DNA from: CAYGDP01 sp964348665
Lineage (GTDB): Bacteria > Verrucomicrobiota > Verrucomicrobiia > Palsa-1439 > CAYGDP01
NCBI GenBank assembly: GCA_964348665.1
Contig: CAYGDP010000016.1
Location: 15,740-79,739, forward strand
Reading direction: 5' to 3'
DNA length: 64,000 nt
The notes below the pieces were generated by a model. The model did not search any database. It was not told the DNA's origin and was given only the letters and a program-made list of their open reading frames with translations. How positions within the stretch are numbered: the first letter of the stretch is position 1; each line of letters opens with the position of its first letter. Below are positions 24,504 to 33,320 of the stretch, piece after piece. The position numbers were made by a program, and so were the translations under genes.

Positions 24504-25940
24504 CTACTTTTTAATCGCATTCTTTACCAGCTTTTCTCCAGCCTTGAGCAGCTCGGCCACGCCGCGTTCGCCTTCGGCCTCGGCATAAACCCGGACGACG
24601 GGTTCGGTGCCCGAGGCGCGCACCAAGAGCCAGGGGGCATCGCCCGCCAGCCATTTGATCCCGTCTTCGGTTTGGATTTTGTCCACGGTGGATTTTCCAA
24701 GTGTCGTTGGGGAAGCCGCTTTGAGTGCGGTGAAAAATGCGTTCCGGTCTCCCGGCTCGATGTGCATATCCACGCGACCGAATCGGAGCTTGCCAAATTC
24801 CTTATCGAGCTGCGCCAGGAGCCGCGGGATGCCTTTCTTTTCGACGGCAAGCATTTCCAAGAGAAGCATTCCCGCCAGAAATCCGTCGCGTTCAGGAATG
24901 TGACCGCGCACACCGTAGCCGCCGCTCTCTTCAACGCCAATCAATACGTCCTTTGCGCGCATCAGTTTGCAGGTGTGTTTGAAACCAACGGGCGTTTCGA
25001 TGCACTCCAATCCCAGCGCATCGGCGATCCGCTTGCACCACGCGCTCATGTTGATGCTTTTCACGACGGCGCCGCGTTGTTTTCGGTTGCGTGCGAGATG
25101 CAACAGCAGCAGCGCGAGAATTTGGTGCGGTGTCAGATAATTGCCGTGACCGTCGGTCGCTCCAAGGCGGTCGGCATCGCCGTCGGTGGCCAGCCCGATG
25201 TCCGCGGGATGTTTGCGTAGATATTGTTGGAGCGCGCCGAGATTCTGCTCGATCGGTTCGGGCGGCAAACCGCCAAAGAGCGGGTCGCGCGTCGCGCGGA
25301 TGGTCACGACACGGGTGTTGGAGCCTTTCAGGAGTTCGGAGAAAAATGTTTTTCCCGTGCCGTGCATGGAATCGTGTACGGCGCGCAGCCGAGCGCGCTT
25401 GAGTCGCGGCCAGTCCACGTAATCGCGAATCGCCTTCGCATGTTCGGCGCGCAGACCACGCAACACAACCCTCCCCTGCCCCATCGCGTCGCGCAACAAC
25501 AACCGCTTCGGCTCGGTTGCACCGATAAGTTTCTCGACTTGCGAAGTTTCTTCCGGATCGGCCGGGCCGGCATACGCTCCCTTGACCTTGAACCCGTTGA
25601 ACTGCGGCGGATTATGGCTGGCCGTGATCATCACGCCGCCCACAAGGCCGTGTTTTTTCACCGCGAACGATACGCCGGGCGTCGTCGCCGCGCCGTCGCT
25701 CAACCAGCAGGTAATTCCATTCGCCGAGAGCACTTCGGCGGTCGCTTCGGCAAATTTCTCGGAAAGAAAGCGATGATCGTAACCGATCACGGCACGGTTA
25801 CCGGTAGAGCCGCCAGTGCCATCATGTTGCTGTTTCCAATAATCGGCCAAGGCTTGTGCGACGATCCGCACGTTGGAGAACGTAAACTCATCCGCAATGA
25901 CCGCGCGCCAGCCATCGGTGCCAAATTTGATTGTAGCCAT
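24504..25940 (-). CDS. Phosphohexomutase (phosphomannomutase/phosphoglucomutase family)
   Basis: A 478-residue alpha-D-phosphohexomutase. FGTDGWRAVIADE opens domain 1, MITASHNPPQFNG contains the phosphoserine, TDGDADRLGATDG is the metal loop, and the C-terminal RASGTEPVVRVYAE binds the substrate phosphate. ESGGYGVRGHIPERDG is the sugar-specificity loop, in which the Glu-Ser-Gly-Gly type points to glucose-like substrates. It would interconvert hexose 1- and 6-phosphates for glycogen or nucleotide sugars, in line with glgA and galT in the same window. Confidence 0.9.
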   Translation of the reverse strand: MATIKFGTDGWRAVIADEFTFSNVRIVAQALADYWKQQHDGTGGSTGNRAVIGYDHRFLSEKFAEATAEVLSANGITCWLSDGAATTPGVSFAVKKHGLVGGVMITASHNPPQFNGFKVKGAYAGPADPEETSQVEKLIGATEPKRLLLRDAMGQGRVVLRGLRAEHAKAIRDYVDWPRLKRARLRAVHDSMHGTGKTFFSELLKGSNTRVVTIRATRDPLFGGLPPEPIEQNLGALQQYLRKHPADIGLATDGDADRLGATDGHGNYLTPHQILALLLLHLARNRKQRGAVVKSINMSAWCKRIADALGLECIETPVGFKHTCKLMRAKDVLIGVEESGGYGVRGHIPERDGFLAGMLLLEMLAVEKKGIPRLLAQLDKEFGKLRFGRVDMHIEPGDRNAFFTALKAASPTTLGKSTVDKIQTEDGIKWLAGDAPWLLVRASGTEPVVRVYAEAEGERGVAELLKAGEKLVKNAIKK

Positions 25941-26005
25941 GACCCGCGCACGCTATCGGAAGCGCAGAACAGAGTCAAGAACGGGACATGGGTAAACAGA
26001 GATTG

Positions 26006-26695
26006 TCAATGCGAGGGACTTGAACTGGCTGCGCTCTGGCGAATTTCTTGAATCGCGCGCGCGAGGTCAGGAGCGCGATAAACGGAGTTTCCGGCGACAA
26101 AAACATTGGCGCCAGCTTCGGCACATAGCTGGGCGGTCTGTGCATTGATACCGCCATCTACTTCGATTTGAACGAAGGATTGAGGGCCGAGCTTTGAGTG
26201 AAGGAACCGAATTTTGTCGAGGACTTCGGGGATGAATGCCTGGCCGCCAAATCCCGGGTTGACGGTCATGCAAAGGAGAATATCTATCTGGTCGAGGTAC
26301 GGGAGAATCTTTTCGGCGGGCGTTGGCGGATTGATGGCGAGTCCGCGTCGGCAGCCGAGCGATTTGATTGTCGCGAGCGTGGTCGCGACATCGTGTTTCG
26401 CGTGGTCGTCCACGTGAACGGTGATATTGGTCGCGCCTGCCTTGGCGAATTCGGTGACGTAACGGTCTGGATGTTCGATGAGGAGATGGACGTCAAGCGG
26501 CAGGCGCGTGGCCTGCTTGAGAGCGGCGACGACTTGTGAGCCGAAGGTGATATTGGGGACGAAATGCCCGTCCATGACATCGCAGTGTAACCAATCACCG
26601 CCACCTTCCTCCGCGCGTTTGGATTCGCTGGCGAACTGACCAAAGTCTCCGGCCAGAATGGATGGGGCAATAATGGCTGGATGCTTTGTTGTCAC
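26006..26695 (-). CDS. rpe: Ribulose-phosphate 3-epimerase
   Basis: A 229-residue TIM barrel of the pentose phosphate pathway. IIAPSILAGDFGQF opens the protein, LHCDVMDGHFVPNITFG holds metal and catalytic residues, LMTVNPGFGGQ is seen here as CMTVNPGFGGQAFIPEVL, and QIEVDGGINAQTA contains the second catalytic Asp. It ends in a Ser-rich tail. The gene stands alone between the phosphohexomutase and a DUF2752 gene. Confidence 0.95.
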   Translation of the reverse strand: MTTKHPAIIAPSILAGDFGQFASESKRAEEGGGDWLHCDVMDGHFVPNITFGSQVVAALKQATRLPLDVHLLIEHPDRYVTEFAKAGATNITVHVDDHAKHDVATTLATIKSLGCRRGLAINPPTPAEKILPYLDQIDILLCMTVNPGFGGQAFIPEVLDKIRFLHSKLGPQSFVQIEVDGGINAQTAQLCAEAGANVFVAGNSVYRAPDLARAIQEIRQSAASSSPSH

Positions 26696-26747
26696 TCGCG
26701 CACGCTAGCCTATGAAGCGAACCGAGTCAAGAAACAGCGGGCGATAT

Positions 26748-27224
26748 TCATTCCCAATACCCGAGAGTGGCAAGGATTCGGTAGATCCATGCTGCCAGAA
26801 ACAATATCGCCAAGACGACAGCTACTTTCTTCCATGGCAACCGGACGCGACGAATCGTACGTCCCGTCGTCAGGGACATCGCCGCGTCAATCATCGCGCC
26901 AATCATCAGAACGAATAGTAACAAGCCAAATGGTTGCATTCGTGCTGCCATCCCCCACTCGCCTCGCACAGCCCACACGAACGCACGAGTCATCCCGCAC
27001 GTTCCACAAGGCAAACTCGTCATCACGCGAAATGGACAACTCGGTTGCAGTTGCGGTTTTACTGCGCTCCCGTCGGGTGTCGGCTCCAACCAAAATGCCA
27101 CCGTCAAGACCGCCATTCCGCACAACATAATCCCGCTGTCCAGCCACCATGTCCGCACCCGTGGCGGCACTGCACCCTCCGGCGCAGTCGCCTGCTTCAG
27201 CTTGGGCTTGCAATCAGCGTCCAT
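26748..27224 (-). CDS. DUF2752 membrane protein
   Basis: A 158-residue protein with about three membrane helices. The family hallmark PCGTCGMTRAFVWAVRGEW, preceded by CPFRVMTSL, is intact. DUF2752 proteins are small inner-membrane proteins of unknown function that often lie near isoprenoid, TM2 or cell-envelope genes. The ATG at 27224 shares bases with a possible ATG for the divergent prenyl synthase, so one of the two genes starts elsewhere. Confidence 0.8.
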   Translation of the reverse strand: MDADCKPKLKQATAPEGAVPPRVRTWWLDSGIMLCGMAVLTVAFWLEPTPDGSAVKPQLQPSCPFRVMTSLPCGTCGMTRAFVWAVRGEWGMAARMQPFGLLLFVLMIGAMIDAAMSLTTGRTIRRVRLPWKKVAVVLAILFLAAWIYRILATLGYWE

Positions 27225-27246
27225 GTCGGTAGCATACCCGAAATCT

Positions 27247-28128
27247 GTGCAAATCAAAGTCTACCTTCAGCACCGGCTTGAAACTGTCAACCGCGCGCTC
27301 GACAGCGCCCTCCCGCGCGCCAGTGTCGCGCCGCCCACCATTCATCGTGCTATGCGTTACTCACTCTTTGCCGGCGGCAAGCGTCTTCGCCCCATTCTCG
27401 CCATCGCTGGTTGCGAAGCTGTCGGGGGCAAAATTGCCAACGGACTCCCCTCGGCATGCGCCGTCGAGATGATTCATACCTACTCGCTGATTCATGATGA
27501 CCTGCCGTGCATGGACAACGACGATTTTCGCCGCAGTAAACCGACTAATCACAAGGTTTTCGGCGACGGCATCGCGGTGCTGGCTGGCGATGCGTTGCTT
27601 ACGCAGGCGTTTGAAGTAATCGCGAAAACCAAACCGACCTCACGCCATTCGACAGCGGATTTTATTGAAGAACTTGCTCTCACCTCCGGCTCCCTTAAAC
27701 TGATTGCCGGCCAAGTCGCGGACATCGAAGGCGAAGGCAACCCCGTTTCACCTGCGCAGCTTCGTTGGATTCACGAGCGCAAGACCGCCGCGCTCATCAC
27801 GACCAGCATTCGTCTCGGCGCGATGGCGGGCAACGCGACTCCCGCGCAACTCCGGTCGCTCACGAAATTCGGCCATGCTGTCGGTCTCGCGTTCCAGATC
27901 ATTGATGACATCCTCGATGCCACACAAACGACGGAGCAGTTGGGAAAAACCGCGGGTAAAGACGCGAAGGCGGACAAAGCGACGTATCCGAAGATACTTG
28001 GCCTCGACGGCGCGCAAGCCGAGGCAACCAAGTGGACGCGCACGGCGTTTGCGTCCCTGGAAAGTTTTGGCCGCGAAGCCGAACCTCTCCGCGCCATCGG
28101 GCGGTATTTATTGGAACGGAAGAGTTAA
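27247..28128 (+). CDS. ispA: Geranylgeranyl/farnesyl diphosphate synthase
   Basis: A 293-residue trans-prenyltransferase that condenses IPP with allylic diphosphates. IHDDLPCMDNDDFRR is the first Asp-rich motif with the insert seen in IspA-type enzymes, and FQIIDDILDAT is the second; GGKRLRPIL binds IPP. The GTG at 27247 gives VQIKVYLQHRLETVNRALD, the family's usual start; an ATG at 27223 is the alternative. It would supply C15 or C20 chains for quinones and undecaprenyl phosphate. Immediately after its stop codon lies a copy of the CGCGAAA palindromic repeat. Confidence 0.92.
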   Translation: MQIKVYLQHRLETVNRALDSALPRASVAPPTIHRAMRYSLFAGGKRLRPILAIAGCEAVGGKIANGLPSACAVEMIHTYSLIHDDLPCMDNDDFRRSKPTNHKVFGDGIAVLAGDALLTQAFEVIAKTKPTSRHSTADFIEELALTSGSLKLIAGQVADIEGEGNPVSPAQLRWIHERKTAALITTSIRLGAMAGNATPAQLRSLTKFGHAVGLAFQIIDDILDATQTTEQLGKTAGKDAKADKATYPKILGLDGAQAEATKWTRTAFASLESFGREAEPLRAIGRYLLERKS

Positions 28129-28190
28129 CCCGCGAAACACGCGGAAAACGCGAAAATATTCGCGCCATTTCGCGTATTTCGTGGGCAATC
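28128..28190. repeat. CGCGAAA-type dispersed palindromic repeat, copy A
   Basis: CCCGCGAAACACGCGGAAAA on the left and TTTCGCGTATTTCGTGGGC on the right can pair imperfectly. The same unit occurs at 50722-50787, 60017-60078 and 61496-61556 and, in part, elsewhere. Here it directly follows the prenyl synthase stop codon. Confidence 0.65.
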
Positions 28191-28211
28191 AAATCTCTCC
28201 CAAAATCGCCT

Positions 28212-28448
28212 TCACTGCCGGCGGTCGCGATGCTGATAGACCGGAGGATTCTTATCGTCAGACTTCGGCTTCGACAAGGCATTCTTCAATCGTCGCAACA
28301 AACGGCGAACCAAAACGGTAGCGAATCCGACAACCAAAGTGACGATAACGGCCACTGTTACCACTATGACAAGAATCACGGTCCAGTAGATTGCCACGAT
28401 GACCCATCCGTCACCGCGATAGTCGCTTAACGCAATGAGGTAACTCAT
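28212..28448 (-). CDS. Small hypothetical membrane protein
   Basis: About 78 residues: a short polar start, one long Val/Ile-rich membrane helix (about residues 17-47) and a basic cytoplasmic tail (RRLLRRLKNALSKPK). It has the composition of a real single-pass protein, but there is no recognisable family, and it lies between two repeat copies. An ATG six codons upstream is possible. Confidence 0.4.
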   Translation of the reverse strand: MSYLIALSDYRGDGWVIVAIYWTVILVIVVTVAVIVTLVVGFATVLVRRLLRRLKNALSKPKSDDKNPPVYQHRDRRQ

Positions 28449-28468
28449 GTTTTCCATTCTTAACAATC

Positions 28469-28500
28469 TTTCGCGTCATTTTGCGTTTTTCGCGGGCCAT
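28469..28500. repeat. CGCGAAA-type repeat, right half only
   Basis: TTTCGCGTCATTTTGCG followed by TTTTTCGCGGGCCAT matches the right arm of the repeat at 28128-28190. It lies between a small membrane protein gene and the 3' end of lpxB. Confidence 0.5.
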
Positions 28501-28523
28501 TATCAGAGATCCTTCGCTGACGC

Positions 28524-29675
28524 TCAGGATGACAATTCGGAGAGGATCGCCTTTGCTGCGCGTTCGCTGGCGCCGGACGATCCTAGCTTCTTTACCACTT
28601 CCGCCAAATCCAACCGTTGCTGGTTGCGTTTGTCGGATTGCTGAAGGAGTTCCAAGGTCGCACTGGCGATGGCTTGGGGACTAGCTTTGTCTTGAACCAG
28701 TTCCGGCACGATTTGGCGCCCAGCGAGGATATTCGGCATCGCGATATGTGGCACCTGAATCAGTGCGCGCCCCGCGAAATACGTCGGCCACGCCACTCGA
28801 TACACGACAACCATTGGACACCCGAAAAATGCGCACTCAACCGTCGCGGTGCCGCTGGCGACGATCGCGACTTGCGCTTCTTGCAATACTTTCGCCGTGT
28901 CGCCGACCACGACGCGAATGGTTGGCGCTTTCAGTTCGCGCGCCAGTTCGGCGCTCGCTGCCGCCGCGACGAATTGCACTTGAGGTTCAACTTTCCGAAT
29001 GATCTCCGCCGCTTGCACAAGTGGATGCCAAAGCTTGCTTACCTCGTTCTTCCGACTGCCCGGCAATAATGCGATCAATTTTTCACGTCGGACGGTTTTT
29101 AATTGGAGCGGCGAAAGACGCTCGACGAGCGGATGACCAACGCAAACAACGCGGAACGACGGCGTGCGCTGTGCATACCAGTCTTGTTCGAATGGAAACA
29201 GACACAGCATCAGGTCGCAGCATTGCGCTAGAGCTTCTGCACGTTCCGGTCTCGACGCCCAGACTTGCGGGCTGACGAAGTAGATGATTTTGCCGCGATA
29301 ACCGCGGGCGCGGAGCGCTTCGGCAAAGCGGAGATTAAAACCAGCAAAATCGGTCAGCACGACGGCGGTCGGTTTCCGTTTCTCCACTTCGGCAAGAAGC
29401 TGGTCGAAGATTCGTTTGAACTTGAAATAATTTCTGGCGACCTCGATCAAGCCGACGACCGCGAGTTTGGTCAGGTCCACGACCCGTTCGCAACCGGCCG
29501 CGTGCAATTTCGGTCCTGCCGCGCCCCAGATTCGCAGGTCAGGGGAAAGCCGGCGAAGCGCGTCGCAAACCCCGGCGGCGTTTTGGTCGCCACTGGGTTC
29601 ACCGGCAACGAACATCACAGAGCGTTTAATCGTTGAATCGTTATTGCGTTGAATTGGCGATTCATTCATTTGCAA
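28524..29675 (-). CDS. lpxB: Lipid-A-disaccharide synthase
   Basis: A GT19 enzyme that joins UDP-2,3-diacylglucosamine and lipid X. VMFVAGEPSGDQNAAG is the N-terminal family signature, FAGFNLRFAEALR and YFVSPQVWASRPER follow, and LLPGSRKNEVSKLW and ASGTATVECAFFGCPMVVVY form the UDP-sugar site. The length of 383 is normal; an ATG at 29615 would remove a non-conserved N-terminus that seems to come from an A/T-rich spacer repeat. The next gene upstream is a Gfo/Idh dehydrogenase, which suggests that amide-linked lipid A precursors may be made. Confidence 0.93.
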   Translation of the reverse strand: MQMNESPIQRNNDSTIKRSVMFVAGEPSGDQNAAGVCDALRRLSPDLRIWGAAGPKLHAAGCERVVDLTKLAVVGLIEVARNYFKFKRIFDQLLAEVEKRKPTAVVLTDFAGFNLRFAEALRARGYRGKIIYFVSPQVWASRPERAEALAQCCDLMLCLFPFEQDWYAQRTPSFRVVCVGHPLVERLSPLQLKTVRREKLIALLPGSRKNEVSKLWHPLVQAAEIIRKVEPQVQFVAAAASAELARELKAPTIRVVVGDTAKVLQEAQVAIVASGTATVECAFFGCPMVVVYRVAWPTYFAGRALIQVPHIAMPNILAGRQIVPELVQDKASPQAIASATLELLQQSDKRNQQRLDLAEVVKKLGSSGASERAAKAILSELSS

Positions 29676-29720
29676 AAAATCCGGTGAAACAATTTAACCA
29701 TTCAACTATTTAACAATTCG

Positions 29721-30740
29721 TCAAGAATTCGCACCATGAATGCGTTCGGTCACCGTCATCGCCAGCACCAGCGCGTCGGTCGCGACTTCCCCGGATACCA
29801 ACGGTGGCCGTCCCGCGCGGACACACTCGACAAAATGGCGCAGTTCGAGCGTCAGCGGCTCGTCTTTTTCGATAGGGACAGGTTCGCGAACGATCTTTTT
29901 GCCTGCAAATTCGGACACGACCGTCGCGTCTTTGCCGGCGAGAAGTTTTTTCAGCAAACTCGATTCGCGCGCGTCGTCGGCGGCCAATCGGTAGATTTGA
30001 CCTTCCTGTCGCATGTAATCGAGGCTGATGTAGGCGCTGCTTTGGAAGACGCGGATTTTTCGCATCCGCTCCACGCTGACCCGACTGGCGGTGATATTGG
30101 CGACACAACCGTTGGCGAACCGGAGGCGGACATTGGCGATATCCTCGCTCTTACTCAAGACAGGGATCCCGACGGCGTCGAGCGATTCGATGTTCGATTT
30201 CACGATGGCGAGGATCAAATCGAAATCATGGATCATCAAGTCGAGGACGACCCCGATGTCGGTGGAACGATTGGGGAACGGCGAGAGCCGATGCACCTCG
30301 ATGAAACGAGGATCGGTGAGGACGCTTTCGAGGTAGCGCATGACGGGATTGAACCGTTCAACGTGACCCACCTGGAGGATGCAGTTGTTTTCTCGGGCGA
30401 GACGGACAAGTTCCTGCGCTTGCGCGAGATTGGATGAGATCGGTTTTTCGATGAGCGTGTGTCGGCCCGCTCCGAGAAAGATTTTACCGACCTCGCAATG
30501 GCGTTCGGTGGGTGTGCAGATGCTTACGGCATCGCAGCCGATTGCCATTTCGTCGAGTGAATTGAAGGCGCAACAGCCAAATTTCTTTTTTGCGTCACGT
30601 ACTTTGGCGGGGTCGGAGTCGAAGATGCCCGTCAATTCAACACGCAGCGATGGATCGCGTTCGAGCTTTCGATACACGGCGGCGTGGAGGCTGCCGACGT
30701 GGCCAACGCCAACGACGCCGATTTTGAGTGGAGCGTTCAT
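29721..30740 (-). CDS. Gfo/Idh/MocA dehydrogenase next to lpxB (GnnA-like)
   Basis: A 339-residue NAD(P)-dependent oxidoreductase. IGVVGVGHVGSLHAAVY is the Rossmann motif, LIEKPISSNLAQAQEL contains the EKP catalytic lysine, and LDLMIHDFDLILAIV has the conserved HD pair. The ATG at 30740 matches the family start. In Acidithiobacillus and relatives, GnnA of this family oxidises UDP-GlcNAc at C3 before GnnB adds an amino group, giving lipid A with four amide chains; the position beside lpxB suggests the same role. No gnnB is present nearby, so this is only an inference. Confidence 0.8.
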   Translation of the reverse strand: MNAPLKIGVVGVGHVGSLHAAVYRKLERDPSLRVELTGIFDSDPAKVRDAKKKFGCCAFNSLDEMAIGCDAVSICTPTERHCEVGKIFLGAGRHTLIEKPISSNLAQAQELVRLARENNCILQVGHVERFNPVMRYLESVLTDPRFIEVHRLSPFPNRSTDIGVVLDLMIHDFDLILAIVKSNIESLDAVGIPVLSKSEDIANVRLRFANGCVANITASRVSVERMRKIRVFQSSAYISLDYMRQEGQIYRLAADDARESSLLKKLLAGKDATVVSEFAGKKIVREPVPIEKDEPLTLELRHFVECVRAGRPPLVSGEVATDALVLAMTVTERIHGANS

Positions 30741-30799
30741 CTGTATTGACTTGCTGTATAACAGAAGGCAAAGTCGCGGCAAAGAGCAAAGGCAATGCC

Positions 30800-31189
30800 A
30801 TGACAACGATCAACCGACGAACGTTTCTGGCGCAATCGGGCGCGAGCGTAGCGGGGTTGGCGCTATCCGGAACGATGACTGAAGCGACCGGGAACTTGCG
30901 TCACGAAGCCGCCTCGAAATACATTCGCAGCGGCAAACTCGGCAAGCTGTGGCTGGTGCGCGTGAGCGACGATGACAACCCGATTCTACGGCTCCTTGGA
31001 CAAACAAGTCCGCCACGGGCGACGCAAACAAATGGACAGTGCGCCGTTACGGATTATCCTGGATTCACCCTCGTTCGCACGAGGGGAAAAAACAGGTCCA
31101 CGACTTTCTTTGGCAGCGAAGGCACGCTCTACCTCGACGACGCCGGCTGGTCGGTTACGCCGGTGCCTATTTCGGGGCAGGCGGCGTAA
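30800..31189 (+). pseudogene. Degraded Tat-exported Gfo/Idh-type dehydrogenase
   Basis: The N-terminus MTTINRRTFLAQSGASVAG is a clear twin-arginine signal. The next stretch, KYIRSGKLGKLWLVRV, and the end, FFGSEGTLYLDDAGWSVTPVP, match two separate parts of secreted Gfo/Idh/MocA dehydrogenases that are normally about 400-450 residues long. The Rossmann domain and most of the catalytic domain are missing. With about 130 residues left it is probably an internally deleted remnant. It is divergent from the neighbouring intact Gfo/Idh gene. Confidence 0.65.
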
Positions 31190-31781
31190 GCGAGATTTTA
31201 ATCTTCGTGTTCGGGTTATCGTTGCCATCAGTGAAACGCAACCGGCCAGACCAGTCGCCGCCTTCTTCGATGATTTTGAAGACGATGGTATTGCTGCCTT
31301 TGGTCAGCGTCACTTCCGCTTCATCCTGATCAATGTCCGTGCCGCGCGGCGTTTCGTTGCGAATGACTTCCTTGCCATTAATCCAGAGAACCGCTTGATC
31401 GTCGGAGCCGGTTTTTGCTTTGCCTTTCCAATCGTTCTCAACGATGACATAGCAGACCGCGTACGCAGCGGCGTTGTCTGCGCCGTTGATCGTCTCGAAA
31501 TTCAACAAGCCGGTTTCATCGGCTTCCTGTGCCTCCCACGTGAAGGTTTCGCTGCCGATCTTGATTTTTTCGCCTGCTTTGGGTTGAATTTTGCCCTGGC
31601 CTTTAATGTGCTCGACGTCGAGGGCGGCCGCGCCGGTTTCGCTATCGAGCGTGATCGGAAGCACGCAGAGCCAATTTGCGATGAACCCCTCGTCGTTGGG
31701 TTTATAAGTTTTGTCCTGGGCAAAGTTCGCTCCGGCCAGCGCAACCGCGACGGCAAATGTTAGAATCGTTTGTTTCTTCAT
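31167..31781 (-). CDS. Secreted beta-sandwich protein, tandem paralogue 1
   Basis: A 204-residue exported protein with signal peptide MKKQTILTFAVAVALAGANFA. The mature part begins DEGFIANWLCVLPITLD and has the strand pattern GSDDQAVLWINGKEVIRNET and GSNTIVFKIIEEGGDWSGRL, as in galactose-binding-like or PA14-like domains that present a sugar-binding face. It ends KISLTPPAPK. It is clearly related to the next gene over its whole length. Its 3' end overlaps that of the Tat remnant on the other strand by 23 nt. No enzyme residues are visible; a carbohydrate-binding role is likely. Confidence 0.75.
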   Translation of the reverse strand: MKKQTILTFAVAVALAGANFAQDKTYKPNDEGFIANWLCVLPITLDSETGAAALDVEHIKGQGKIQPKAGEKIKIGSETFTWEAQEADETGLLNFETINGADNAAAYAVCYVIVENDWKGKAKTGSDDQAVLWINGKEVIRNETPRGTDIDQDEAEVTLTKGSNTIVFKIIEEGGDWSGRLRFTDGNDNPNTKIKISLTPPAPK

Positions 31782-31798
31782 GGTTTCCATTTCTGCCG

Positions 31799-32419
31799 CT
31801 ACTTAGGCGGCGTGAGTGTTACTTTGATGTTTTGTAGCGGATTTCCCGTTTGATTGGCAAGCGACAACGAGCCGGCAAATCCTCCACCTCCATTGACGAC
31901 AATCATCAGGATCGTATTCGAGCCGGCATTCAGCGTGAACAAGTTGCTCACGTCTTCATCCGCGCGAAATCCTCGCGGCCCGGTAAATCTAGACACTTCC
32001 TTGCCGTTCACAAAGACAATGATTTGGTCGTCGGATCCTGTCAGCGCGATCACGCTTGGTGTTGCGGCTTCCGCAACAACATAGCAAACCGCGAAAGCCA
32101 TGCAGTTGTCCGTGGCGGTGCCGTTCGAGGGGTTGAAGTCCAGCTTCCCGCGATCGGCGACTTGGGTCTTCCAATCGAAGGATTTGCCGCCAACTTGAAT
32201 CTTGTCTCCCGCTTTAGGTTTGAGCTTGGCGGCAGTTTTTGCAACGTCTGAATCCAGAACCGCCGCGCCACGTTGTTCAGCCAGCGGCACAGGCACCGCG
32301 ACCAGCCAGTTGGTCACGAAACCGCGCTTGTCCAGCGGGAACGTTTGGTCCTGCGCATGACCCAAGAGCGAGGTCAAGGCTATCAGGGCCGCGAATAAGA
32401 GATAATTCGACCGCCTCAT
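31799..32419 (-). CDS. Secreted beta-sandwich protein, tandem paralogue 2
   Basis: A 206-residue exported protein with signal MRRSNYLLFAALIALTSLLG. It shares the layout of the neighbour: KRGFVTNWLVAVPVPL, KPKAGDKIQVGGKSFDWK, GSDDQIIVFVNGKEVSRF, AGSNTILMIVVNGGGGFAG and the end KVTLTPPK. The two differ at many positions, so the duplication is old. The start at 32419 is chosen for the signal peptide. A 17-nt gap separates the pair, so they are probably cotranscribed. Confidence 0.75.
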   Translation of the reverse strand: MRRSNYLLFAALIALTSLLGHAQDQTFPLDKRGFVTNWLVAVPVPLAEQRGAAVLDSDVAKTAAKLKPKAGDKIQVGGKSFDWKTQVADRGKLDFNPSNGTATDNCMAFAVCYVVAEAATPSVIALTGSDDQIIVFVNGKEVSRFTGPRGFRADEDVSNLFTLNAGSNTILMIVVNGGGGFAGSLSLANQTGNPLQNIKVTLTPPK

Positions 32420-32481
32420 CGGTTTCTTCGACGCGCTTATAGGCGAACTATTCAGAATCGTCAATCTAAAAGCCATTCTGG

Positions 32482-33165
32482 TCAGGCGCGCCGCTCGATT
32501 TCATGCCATTCCTGTTTCAGCTTCACCACGGTATCAGCCGGACAATACCCCCGCCACATCACGCCGGCATAAATTAGGGAGCGCCTCCCGACGATGCTGG
32601 CGGGATTCAAGACCGCGTTGCAACCAATCTCCACACGATCCCCAATGATTGCTCCAAACTTTCGTAAACCCGTGTCCAGGCGTTTCCCCTCGTGTTCGAT
32701 GAAAACATTGCCCGCGATAAGCTTTACGTTCGAGAGAATCACGCCGGCGCCAAGATGCGCTTTGTGGCCGAGGACCGAATCTCCGACGTAATTGAAATGC
32801 GGCACGGTCGCGCGGTTGAAAAGCAGGCAGTTCTTGAATTCGCTTGCGTGACCCAGCACACAGCCGTCACCAACAATCACGTTCTCGCGGACGTAGGCGC
32901 CGGACGCGACCCGGCAGTTGCAACCAATAATCGCCGGCCCTTTTATGAATGCTCCGTCCTCCACGACTGTTCCCTCCCCTACGAAAACATCCTTGCCAAT
33001 AAACGGTCGCCCAACTTTCTTGCCGCGAAACTTTCGCTTCAGTTTTGCTTTGATGAAACCCTCGAATCGCGGCATCGCTTGCCACACGAACTCGCAGCCG
33101 TCGAAAACTTCGACAGCAGGACATTCCGATAAATCCAGCAAATCACTTGGGCGAAATGGGAACAT
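32482..33165 (-). CDS. Left-handed beta-helix protein (GlmU C-terminal-like acyltransferase fold)
   Basis: A 227-residue protein. The N-terminal segment (about 1-45) is short; a hexapeptide-repeat left-handed beta-helix runs from about residue 55 to 190 (GKDVFVGEGTVVEDGAFIKG, IGCNCRVASGAYVRENVIVG and LGHKAHLGAGVILSNVKL). There is no nucleotidyltransferase domain. Related proteins are annotated as UDP-N-acetylglucosamine diphosphorylase-like, but this one lacks the part that would do that reaction. It may be an acyltransferase or a structural trimer in nucleotide-sugar metabolism. Confidence 0.7.
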   Translation of the reverse strand: MFPFRPSDLLDLSECPAVEVFDGCEFVWQAMPRFEGFIKAKLKRKFRGKKVGRPFIGKDVFVGEGTVVEDGAFIKGPAIIGCNCRVASGAYVRENVIVGDGCVLGHASEFKNCLLFNRATVPHFNYVGDSVLGHKAHLGAGVILSNVKLIAGNVFIEHEGKRLDTGLRKFGAIIGDRVEIGCNAVLNPASIVGRRSLIYAGVMWRGYCPADTVVKLKQEWHEIERRA

Positions 33166-33320
33166 GAGCGCAGTCTAATCCAACCCGCGACAGCACACAA
33201 GTTGGATTGTCCATCTGCAATCTTACCGAAGACTTATCGTGGCAACCCATTCAGTATCCAGCTATCAGAATTCAGCTTCCAGAATGGCGTACCGAGCGCA
33301 AATTACGTTTCGTCCTATGA

